A DNA stretch of 5,374 nt from Deltaproteobacteria bacterium (GTDB lineage: Bacteria > JAUYMQ01): NCBI GenBank assembly GCA_030698575.1, contig JAUYMQ010000454.1, positions 1 through 5,374 on the forward strand. Reading direction: 5' to 3'. The notes beneath the pieces were generated by a model. The model worked only from the letters and a program-made list of their open reading frames with translations, did not search any database and was not told the DNA's origin. Position 1 is the first letter of the stretch, and each line of letters starts with the position of its first letter. This document shows positions 1 through 4,952 of this stretch, one piece after another. Position numbers and translations under genes: made by a program.

Positions 1-263
1 TCGCCCTGAAGAACCCTTCGATCCTGCAAGGATTCATCGGCGGGAGCCGGGGCGCGTGCAAGATCGCGGTGGGAACCGAGGGGAAGCCCGGGGCCGAACT
101 CACGAAGATCGTCCTCAAGGGTCGCGCCGGAACCGCCGGCGCCCGCCCCTACTGCGAGAAGGACCTCGAGAAGATCCTCAGGTACGGGCGGGGCGAGTTG
201 AGAAACCGGCCCGACAGGCGCGAGCGGGCAAAGCCGCCCTGGGTGAGAGATGTCGAGCCCTAG
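1..263 (+). CDS. 3' end of an unrecognised protein (partial)
   Basis: Only the C-terminal 86 residues or so are in the window. The frame is open from the left edge, reading ALKNPSILQGFIGGSRGACK, to a TAG at 261-263. Codon third positions are strongly G/C, as expected for a real gene in this genome. The visible part has a Gly-rich stretch (GFIGGSRGAC), two cysteines (in RGACK and RPYCEKD) and a very basic tail ending KPPWVRDVEP. No family is recognised and no catalytic motif is visible. Its last 14 nt overlap the start of the following lipoprotein gene in another frame, which suggests translational coupling and a shared operon. The two cysteines and the lipoprotein neighbour would suit an exported protein, but the N-terminus that would show a signal peptide is missing. 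Confidence 0.7.
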   Translation, partial: ALKNPSILQGFIGGSRGACKIAVGTEGKPGAELTKIVLKGRAGTAGARPYCEKDLEKILRYGRGELRNRPDRRERAKPPWVRDVEP

Positions 264-726
264 ACGAACCATTCCGGTCGCACTCCTGCCGCTCCTTCTG
301 GCGGGGTGCCTGCACGGCAAGTCGCTCCCCGTGGAGGTGCGGGCGCAGAGCCTCGGCAACCCGGGGCTCGTGCTCTCCCGTGCGCTGACCCGCGTCCAGG
401 TGTTGGGCTACACGGTCGACACGATCGACGCCGAGGGCTCCCGGTTCAGCGCGACCCACTCGGGCAGCTCCTTCGCCAGCCTGTTCGGGAGCGACAGCAA
501 CTGCGAGATCGAGGTGGCCACCACGCCCGCCGCGCGCCCGGAAACATCGGAGGTATTGATCAACTGGCAGGCCCGCAACGCGGGGTCACTCGCGGGGTGC
601 CGGAAAGACGCCGAGTCGGTGCTGCGCTACGCCACCGGGGAGCAGCGCCCCCCGATCCTCGATCCCGATCCGCCGCCGCCCATCGATCCGCAGAAGGTGC
701 TGCACGGGGGAATCTACGGAAACTAG
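250..726 (+). CDS. small lipoprotein of unknown function
   Basis: A 158-residue protein with a lipoprotein signal peptide: basic n-region (SPRR, residues 3-6), hydrophobic core (IPVALLPLLL) and lipobox LLAGC, so Cys20 would be lipidated after signal peptidase II cleavage. The residue after Cys is Leu, not Asp, which in Lol-type sorting favours the outer membrane. The mature domain (about residues 25-128) looks like a small alpha/beta fold: a helix-like SRALTRVQVLGY, then alternating strands around FSATH and CEIEVA, then INWQA. Cys85 and Cys117 could form a disulfide. The C-terminus (about 133-146) is a Pro/Asp-rich linker containing DPDPPPPIDP. The ATG at 250 sits just after a weak purine-rich GGTGAGAG and overlaps the preceding gene by 14 nt, so expression is probably coupled. 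Family and function are not recognised. It appears to be the last gene of the plus-strand unit, with the 783-810 hairpin following. Confidence 0.85.
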   Translation: MSSPRRTIPVALLPLLLAGCLHGKSLPVEVRAQSLGNPGLVLSRALTRVQVLGYTVDTIDAEGSRFSATHSGSSFASLFGSDSNCEIEVATTPAARPETSEVLINWQARNAGSLAGCRKDAESVLRYATGEQRPPILDPDPPPPIDPQKVLHGGIYGN

Positions 727-745
727 ACGATCGCGGCGCCGGGCG

Positions 746-762
746 GGCGATAGGTGATCGCC
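746..762 (+). other. small inverted repeat after the lipoprotein gene
   Basis: A perfect 6-bp inverted repeat, GGCGAT-AGGTG-ATCGCC, lies 19 nt after the lipoprotein stop codon. It has no following T-run, so it is more likely a 3'-end RNA hairpin or chance than a stand-alone terminator. Confidence 0.3.
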
Positions 763-775
763 TGACGCGGCCCGG

Positions 776-810
776 AAAGCAAAAGGCCGGACCCGAGAGG
801 GTCCGGCCTT
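776..810 (-). terminator. intrinsic terminator, probably bidirectional
   Basis: A perfect 12-bp stem, AAGGCCGGACCC (783-794) and GGGTCCGGCCTT (799-810), closes a GAGA tetraloop. Read on the minus strand it lies 26 nt beyond the hydrolase stop codon and is followed by TTTTGCTTT, a reasonable U-rich tail, so it is a good intrinsic terminator for that gene. On the plus strand the same hairpin comes 56 nt after the lipoprotein stop but has only CTT after the stem, so termination there would be weaker. Its place between two convergent units fits a shared terminator. Confidence 0.8.
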
Positions 811-836
811 CGCCGTTCACGATATGCCTGCGCTTG

Positions 837-2078
837 TCAGCGCGGGCGGATGCGGCCGTCCATGTCCGGGATCACGAATGCCGGATCGTAGCGGCAGGGG
901 CCACCAACACCCGGCGCGATCGCGTTGCAAAGAGCCTGGATGCTGGCCGCCGAGGGCTGAGGCGCCCCGGCCACCCAGCCCCGCAGGCTTTCCCAGCCCG
1001 AGATGAGCTCGGCGTTGCTGAAACCACAGTGCGTGTTGCCCGCCTCGTTGACGATCGCGGTCGTGAGGTTCCCGGCGGGAACGACGTCGGCGTACTCCCT
1101 CTCGTTCTCGACGATGACCAGGCCGTCGCCGTCGGTGTGGACCGAGACGATCTTCACGCTGCCGACCTGCCCCTTGGGCGTGAAATTTTTGCCCAGGCGG
1201 GTGGCGGCGCCGTTGTTCACCGCGACGCGCTGGATGGTCGTATCGATGACGCCGCCGTTGTCATAGTTGACATTGACGTTTCCGACACCCTGCCCGCCGT
1301 TGAGCTTCGCCGGATCAAAGATCACGTTCGACATGGCGAAGAGACCGTATCCCAGGTCGGTCAGGAGAAAGCTCGGCGGAAGCTGCGTGATTGTCAGGTA
1401 TTGAACCAGCCTGGCGGTCTGCGCAACAGTCGCCCCTCCAAAAATCCCGAAGCAGGCGTGGGCCGCAAACGCCATCTGTGTCTGGCTGTAGGGGTAGGTC
1501 GGGAAGCCAGGGGCCGGAAGGCCCGTGGCGCCGCCTGGAATCGCCGCGCCCGGCACGGCCGAACAGATAGCGTCATAGGTCAGGCGCAGGTCGAGCGCGC
1601 CGTCCCAGTTGCGGCTGCCGGCCACCGCGCCGCAGAAGGGGTAGGCGCCGACCAGATTGCCGACGTTGGCCTTCTCGACGCCCTGGGCCGTCACGATGCC
1701 GCCCAGCGATCCGCCGTTCAAGAGCACGTTGTTCGGCGTGCCGAAGTTCGCCTTGAAAGCAGCAACCATGTTCTGGAGATCGTTCTTGGTCTTGAAGAGC
1801 GCCCAGCCGATCTGCTGGTAGCTCGAGGCCGCAACGGCGTACCCCTCGCTGAGCTGCACGGCGGCCAGCGGCCCGAGGTCGGACACCGGCCCGACCGGGC
1901 TCAGGCTGAAGCCGTGGTTCCAGATGACGAGATCACCGTTCCAGACGGTGGGAACGACGATCCGGAAGAAGGCGCCGCCGTCCGTGGTGCCCGTGAGGAC
2001 GGTGTCGGCATGGGCCGCCGGGGCTGAAATCCCGACGAGCGCGGCGACGAGCGCCAGCGCAAGAAGTGTTCGCTTCAT
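837..2078 (-). CDS. secreted alpha/beta-hydrolase (serine esterase-like)
   Basis: A 413-residue protein. Residues 1-24 are a Sec signal peptide (MKRTLLALALVAALVGISAP, then AAHA) with a likely signal peptidase I cut after AHA24. An alpha/beta-hydrolase domain follows. WNHGF (53-57) is the expected HG oxyanion-loop motif after a strand, NGGSLGG (121-127) is the nucleophile elbow with Ser124, VHTDGDGLV (313-321) offers Asp316 or Asp318 as the acid, and GNTHCGF (348-354) gives His350. A block FCGAVAGSRNWDGALDLRL (148-166) resembles, from memory, a family of secreted hydrolases of unknown substrate common in actinobacteria. The long stretch between Ser and Asp suggests a large lid insertion. The mature protein has six cysteines (149, 172, 209, 351, 384, 395), an even number suitable for disulfides in the periplasm or outside. 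The ATG at 2078 is chosen over upstream in-frame codons because AAGGGGG lies 8 nt before it and a signal peptide begins exactly there. It appears to be its own transcription unit with a sigma-54 promoter. Substrate unknown; ester or amide hydrolysis is inferred from the fold. Confidence 0.88.
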   Translation of the reverse strand: MKRTLLALALVAALVGISAPAAHADTVLTGTTDGGAFFRIVVPTVWNGDLVIWNHGFSLSPVGPVSDLGPLAAVQLSEGYAVAASSYQQIGWALFKTKNDLQNMVAAFKANFGTPNNVLLNGGSLGGIVTAQGVEKANVGNLVGAYPFCGAVAGSRNWDGALDLRLTYDAICSAVPGAAIPGGATGLPAPGFPTYPYSQTQMAFAAHACFGIFGGATVAQTARLVQYLTITQLPPSFLLTDLGYGLFAMSNVIFDPAKLNGGQGVGNVNVNYDNGGVIDTTIQRVAVNNGAATRLGKNFTPKGQVGSVKIVSVHTDGDGLVIVENEREYADVVPAGNLTTAIVNEAGNTHCGFSNAELISGWESLRGWVAGAPQPSAASIQALCNAIAPGVGGPCRYDPAFVIPDMDGRIRPR

Positions 2079-2086
2079 GGGTGAAA

Positions 2087-2093
2087 CCCCCTT
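2087..2093 (-). promoter_or_regulatory. ribosome binding site of the hydrolase gene
   Basis: AAGGGGG on the minus strand ends 8 nt before the ATG at 2078. It decides this start: the same frame is open a further 30 codons upstream, but that stretch lies in the predicted mRNA leader and encodes no signal peptide at its beginning. Confidence 0.7.
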
Positions 2094-2144
2094 GGTTGGT
2101 TGGCGAGTCTTGCTGGCCCTGGATCGGGCCGTGCGGATGAGGAC

Positions 2145-2164
2145 GCCGGGCGGCGGGCCCCGGC
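2145..2164 (-). other. GC-rich hairpin in the hydrolase mRNA leader
   Basis: On the minus strand, GCCGGG (2164-2159) and CCCGGC (2150-2145) form a 6-bp all-GC stem around an 8-nt loop. It begins about 14 nt into the transcript predicted from the sigma-54 promoter and lies about 66 nt before the start codon. It might stabilise the 5' end. No riboswitch architecture is recognised. Confidence 0.3.
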
Positions 2165-2188
2165 ACAAACTAGATCACTTTCATGAAC

Positions 2189-2203
2189 AGCAATTTTCGT
2201 GCC
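2189..2203 (-). promoter_or_regulatory. sigma-54 (RpoN) -24/-12 promoter
   Basis: The minus strand reads GGCACG-AAAA-TTGCT from 2203 to 2189. The sigma-54 consensus is TGGCACG-N4-TTGCA/T. Every position matches except the first T, which here is A (at 2204). The invariant GG and GC are at exactly the required 12-nt spacing, and the N4 spacer is A-rich. Transcription would begin near 2178, giving a leader of about 100 nt before the hydrolase ATG. Such promoters need an AAA+ enhancer-binding activator; none is encoded in the window. The surrounding DNA is AT-rich compared with the flanking genes, as expected of a control region. Confidence 0.72.
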
Positions 2204-2224
2204 TTCCACCATGCTCTGTGCCAG

Positions 2225-2244
2225 ATTTTCAACATCCCGAAAAT
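2225..2244. promoter_or_regulatory. inverted repeat upstream of the sigma-54 promoter
   Basis: ATTTTC (2225-2230) and GAAAAT (2239-2244) form a perfect 6-bp inverted repeat with an 8-nt spacer, centred about 32 bp upstream of the -24 GG. It could bind a dimeric regulator or assist DNA bending. It is not a match to a known operator that I can name, and AT-rich dyads of this size also arise by chance. Confidence 0.3.
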
Positions 2245-2298
2245 GCAGAAGATTCCAATATTTGCGCAGTGCGTAGAACGCGGTACACCGCCCTTTTC

Positions 2299-2333
2299 AG
2301 AAAGACTTTTCCTTATTAGGGAAAAACTTTTCC
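2299..2333 (-). promoter_or_regulatory. tandem GGAAAAGT repeats, possible enhancer (UAS) sites
   Basis: On the minus strand, GGAAAAGTTTTTCC (2333-2320) and GGAAAAGTCTTTCT (2312-2299) are two related near-palindromes whose starts are 21 bp apart, two turns of the helix. They lie about 96-130 bp upstream of the -24 element, the usual distance for activator sites of sigma-54 promoters. The first copy overlaps the last codons of the TPR gene. The same bases can also fold into an imperfect 14-bp RNA hairpin around the TPR stop codon, so a transcript-end role is an alternative. Confidence 0.4.
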
Positions 2334-2966
2334 TCCCTCCAGGACCCACAACTGGGTCTCCTCGTCACGGACCATGGGACGGCCACCGGCCAGCTTTTCC
2401 GCCTTTTCACGCGCGTAGGCGGCCCGCTCCAGCAGGATGTCGCGCTCGTAGAGGTTCACGAGATCGACCCACACCTGCGGATCGTTTGGCGCCAGCTCAG
2501 CGGCGCGCTTCAGGTGCGGGTAGGCCTTCGGGTAGTCGGTCATGAGCGTGAGCAGCCGCCCGTAGTCCGATCGCGGCGCGGGATCCTCGGGATCGGCTTC
2601 GATGGCTTGCTCGAACAGGTCGACGGCCTGCTCCAGCTCCCCTTGTCGCCAGGCATTGAGCGCCTGCGTGTTGAGGGTCCGCGCCGCTTCCGTTTGCACA
2701 CCCGGCGGCGTGGCGCGGGGGGCCGGCTGGGGCAGGACCTCGTCGGAGAGCTTCTCGCGCGGAACGATCTTCTTCGTCAGCGTCCACTTTTCGGCCTCGC
2801 CCTCGGCACCGGGAAGGTACTGCGTCACGGACTTGCCGAGCGGAACCGGCTGCGCGCCGACCTCGGGCGACGGTGGAACCGCCGGCTTCTCATCGCGGGA
2901 CGTAACCAGGAACGCGCCGACCCCGGCGACAAACACGATCAGGAGTGCAACCAGAGAACGTCTCAC
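2316..2966 (-). CDS. membrane-anchored periplasmic TPR protein
   Basis: A 216-residue protein if started at GTG 2966. Residues 2-3 are Arg, followed by one hydrophobic segment (about 4-21, SLVALLIVFVAGVGAFLV), which fits an N-terminal anchor with the rest in the periplasm. Residues 25-92 are a Pro-rich, probably disordered linker. Residues 94-193 carry about three tetratricopeptide repeats, clearest as LNTQALNAWRQGELEQAVDL and YPKAYPHLKRAAELAPND. The C-terminal 20 residues (DEETQLWVLEGGKVFP) are not TPR. TPR domains bind proteins; no partner can be named. GTG is preferred because it forms GTGA with the stop of the upstream propeller gene and has GAGG 5 nt before it, a typical coupling arrangement. 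ATG at 2981 or 3017 would add 5 or 17 residues but lacks a good ribosome site. It is probably co-transcribed with the propeller gene. TPR proteins are common around exosortase and surface-polysaccharide systems, which fits but does not prove a role in sorting or assembly. Confidence 0.85.
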   Translation of the reverse strand: MRRSLVALLIVFVAGVGAFLVTSRDEKPAVPPSPEVGAQPVPLGKSVTQYLPGAEGEAEKWTLTKKIVPREKLSDEVLPQPAPRATPPGVQTEAARTLNTQALNAWRQGELEQAVDLFEQAIEADPEDPAPRSDYGRLLTLMTDYPKAYPHLKRAAELAPNDPQVWVDLVNLYERDILLERAAYAREKAEKLAGGRPMVRDEETQLWVLEGGKVFP

Positions 2967-4813
2967 AAGCCCCTCGAGCATCCGGCCGCGCCAAGGCGCG
3001 CCCGACGCAGGCGCCATGCGCCCAGGGAGAAGGAGAGAAGCAGGAAAAGAGCGAAGCCCTCGGGGGAGAGCGCCGGCACACCGCCGCCGCCCCCGCTCTG
3101 GGCGGGCGGGAAGGCGAGATCGACCGGAGCGTCGAGACCGCCGCTTCCCGACGATACAAAGGTGTCGATGAAGGCGCCGTTCGCGCCATCGTAGCGCTTG
3201 ATCGAATCGTTCTCCTTGCTCACCACGTAGAGGTCCCCATCGGGCCCGAATTCGATGCCCGTCGGGCCGTCGAGGCCGCCCGACCCCGCCGTCACGAAGG
3301 TCTGCACGAAGGCACCCGTCGTGCCGTTGAACTCCTTCACATCGTCATATACCCACGAAGACACGAAGAGGTTGCCGGTGTGGAAGGTGATTGCCCAGGG
3401 CGCGATCGGATCCATCCCCGTGTTCCCGAGGGAGTCGACGAAGACGCCGACAAAGGCGCCCGTCGTACCATTGAATTCCTTGATGTTGAAATCCGGGAAT
3501 CCACCGGCAACAAAAAGGTTCCCGTTCGGCCCGAAGGACAGGCCTTGCGGATTCACCAGGCCCTGAAGGCCAGTGACGAAGGGCCCCATCGGATCGCCGG
3601 TTACACCATTGAAACGGTATATCCCGTCGGAGGCGGGGCAAGAGATGTACAAGTTTCCGTCTGTGCCGATCACCTGATCGAACGGGAAAGCGAATGAGGT
3701 CGGGCAGGCATCGAAGAACTTCCGCACCTCCGTCCCGATCTGCCCGCTGTACTCGACGACGTCGTTGTCGGGCTGGCTGCCGACGATGATGTTCCCCGCG
3801 GCCGTGAAGGTCATGCCGCTGTCGGCCGGGGTCGATATGCCGCGCGCCAGCGTGCCCGTGGGCGTGCCGGCGCTGTCGTAGTAGATGATCGCGTTCGTCG
3901 AGAGGCTCGAGACGAGGAGCGTGCTGCCGTTCCAGGCCACGCTACTCGGCGTGCTGAGGCCTCCGGCGCCCGGCGAGACCAGGGTCGTGACGGCGAGCGT
4001 GGTCAGATCGACTGCGACGACGTTGTTGGTGAACTGCCCCGCCACCGTGAGCTTGCCGTCGGGCGCCAGGGCAATTCCCATGGGGCCGTCAACTCCCGCG
4101 CCGCTCGCGAGCACCACGCGGTCGAAGACCCAGCTCGAACCGTTGAAGGTGTACTCGAGGACGCGATCCGTGTCCATGTCGGCCACCAGCATGTCGGTGG
4201 ACGACCGGAACAGGATCCCCGCCGGTGACGAAAGTCCCGAGCTGATCACGTTCGTGCCCGAGCCGCCCGAGTCCGGCACGCGCTTCACGAGGTTGTTGAA
4301 GGCGTCGCTCACGTAGAGATCGGAGCCGTTCAGCGCGATGAAATTGAAGTTCGCCGTGCCGTCGGTCGCGAGCGTCGAAACGCTGCCCGACGAAACGACC
4401 ATCTTCTTGACGGCATCGGTGCTGACGCTAAGGACGGTGTCGGAGGCCAGGAAGTAGATGTTCGCGCCGGTTCCATCAAAAGTGAGGGCACCGGGCGTGA
4501 GAAGGCCGGTCTTCGCAACGGGTGTGATGACGGCACCAGTGGCCGTCGTGTATTTCCAGAACTCGCTTGTGGCCGTGCTGGAGACCCAGAGCACGCCGTC
4601 GGAGGGGCGGATGGCCATGCCGCCGGGTAGCTGGAATCCGCTTGTGACGGGCGAGATGAAGGTGCTGACGAAGGCGCCGGTGGTGCCGTCGTAGCGCTTG
4701 ACCTCCTGCGTGGCCTGGCTCACGACAAAAAGGTCCTGGGCGGCCGAAATCGAAGGCCACGCCAGGACCAGCAGGAACACACCTAGAATGAACAGCCGCC
4801 CGCGGGCAGCCAT
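2963..4813 (-). CDS. secreted NHL/Vgb-type beta-propeller with IPTL-CTERM-like sorting tail
   Basis: A 616-residue protein if started at ATG 4813. Residues 1-25 are a Sec signal peptide (MAARGR, then LFILGVFLLVLAW, then PSISAA) cut before Gln26. Residues 27-570 are beta-propeller repeats of NHL/virginiamycin-B-lyase/SMP-30 type, with recurring P.G(I/L).(F/A).PDG(D/N)L(Y/F)V signatures such as GPTGIEFGPDGDLYVVS (516-532). A gluconolactonase or lyase activity should not be assumed; the family name reflects the fold. After a Gly linker (574-578), VPALSPEG (579-586), a hydrophobic helix (587-600) and RLRRAR (601-606) resemble the IPTL-CTERM form of the PEP-CTERM signals that exosortases process, so the protein is probably placed at the cell surface or released. 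A 10-residue tail follows the Arg cluster. An upstream in-frame ATG at 4906 overlaps the predicted -10 box and is unlikely. ATG 4840 is possible but would lengthen the n-region. No clear ribosome site precedes 4813. Confidence 0.88.
   Translation of the reverse strand: MAARGRLFILGVFLLVLAWPSISAAQDLFVVSQATQEVKRYDGTTGAFVSTFISPVTSGFQLPGGMAIRPSDGVLWVSSTATSEFWKYTTATGAVITPVAKTGLLTPGALTFDGTGANIYFLASDTVLSVSTDAVKKMVVSSGSVSTLATDGTANFNFIALNGSDLYVSDAFNNLVKRVPDSGGSGTNVISSGLSSPAGILFRSSTDMLVADMDTDRVLEYTFNGSSWVFDRVVLASGAGVDGPMGIALAPDGKLTVAGQFTNNVVAVDLTTLAVTTLVSPGAGGLSTPSSVAWNGSTLLVSSLSTNAIIYYDSAGTPTGTLARGISTPADSGMTFTAAGNIIVGSQPDNDVVEYSGQIGTEVRKFFDACPTSFAFPFDQVIGTDGNLYISCPASDGIYRFNGVTGDPMGPFVTGLQGLVNPQGLSFGPNGNLFVAGGFPDFNIKEFNGTTGAFVGVFVDSLGNTGMDPIAPWAITFHTGNLFVSSWVYDDVKEFNGTTGAFVQTFVTAGSGGLDGPTGIEFGPDGDLYVVSKENDSIKRYDGANGAFIDTFVSSGSGGLDAPVDLAFPPAQSGGGGGVPALSPEGFALFLLLSFSLGAWRLRRARLGAAGCSRGL
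2996..3079 (-). other. IPTL-CTERM-like C-terminal sorting signal
   Basis: This segment encodes residues 579-606 of the propeller protein: VPALSPEG, then a hydrophobic stretch FALFLLLSFSLGAW, then RLRRAR. The three-part order (short motif, transmembrane helix, Arg cluster) defines the PEP-CTERM class. Against IPTLSEWG the motif keeps P, L, S and G, with V for I; the W is lost. The matching protease would be an XrtH-type exosortase encoded elsewhere. Confidence 0.7.
3155..3619 (-). repeat. four regular propeller repeats, (K/Y)(R/E)(Y/F)(D/N)G.(T/N)GAFV..F
   Basis: Four copies of one motif begin at residues 399 (YRFNGVTGDPMGPFV), 445 (KEFNGTTGAFVGVFV), 493 (KEFNGTTGAFVQTFV) and 539 (KRYDGANGAFIDTFV), spaced 46, 48 and 46 residues. 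A fifth copy, KRYDGTTGAFVSTFI, is at residue 39 (4655-4699). The middle of the protein carries more divergent blades. The spacing matches one blade per repeat, and the similarity of the first and last copies could mean they complete a ring or arose by blade duplication. Confidence 0.75.
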
Positions 4814-4904
4814 GAAAAAATTCGTCGCCAAGACTTGCATCCTCGACCCGAAGGTTCCGGGGCCGGAGATGCCAACCTGAGTTCTCTGCCCCCACGGCAC
4901 GGTC

Positions 4905-4933
4905 ATCCTATCGGCGGCACCGGATCAAGTCAA
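4905..4933 (-). promoter_or_regulatory. sigma-70-type promoter of the propeller-TPR operon
   Basis: The minus strand reads TTGACT (4933-4928), a 17-nt spacer, then TAGGAT (4910-4905). The -35 matches TTGACA in 5 of 6 positions, the -10 matches TATAAT in 4 of 6, and the spacer is optimal. Transcription would start near 4898, about 85 nt before the ATG at 4813. The next gene upstream on this strand ends at 5025, so the promoter sits in the only gap available. Confidence 0.65.
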
Positions 4934-4952
4934 GCAAGGGGGTGGAGCCCCA

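Noticed and set aside
306-2027. Long plus-strand open frame (573 codons) running across the lipoprotein, terminator and hydrolase gene
   Set aside because: It runs over two well-supported genes and a terminator, its product is Arg/Ala/Gly-rich low-complexity sequence with no domain, and long antisense frames are common in GC-rich DNA.
2079-2168. Extended N-terminus for the hydrolase from an upstream in-frame TTG at 2168
   Set aside because: It would bury the signal peptide behind 30 Arg/Pro-rich residues and ignores the ribosome site before the ATG at 2078.
2209-2223. Second sigma-54-like element TGGCACA-GAGC-ATGG, 19 nt upstream of the chosen promoter
   Set aside because: The -24 half is good, but the -12 half has GG instead of the invariant GC and lacks TT; at most a decoy or decayed promoter.
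2204-2232. Sigma-70 promoter for the hydrolase starting with TTGAAA (2232-2227)
   Set aside because: At 17 or 18 nt spacing the -10 positions read GTGGAA or TGGAAG, unlike TATAAT.
2240-2255. IHF-like site between the putative enhancers and the sigma-54 promoter
   Set aside because: AATCTT-N4-ATT departs from the WATCAA-N4-TTR consensus at several key positions.
2280-2291. Short dyad GCGGTGTACCGC in the control region
   Set aside because: Five-bp arms in GC-rich DNA occur often by chance and there is no second copy nearby.
2514-3697. Overlapping plus-strand open frames opposite the TPR and propeller genes
   Set aside because: They are antisense to genes with clear domains, are rich in Arg and Pro, and have no plausible promoter or ribosome site.
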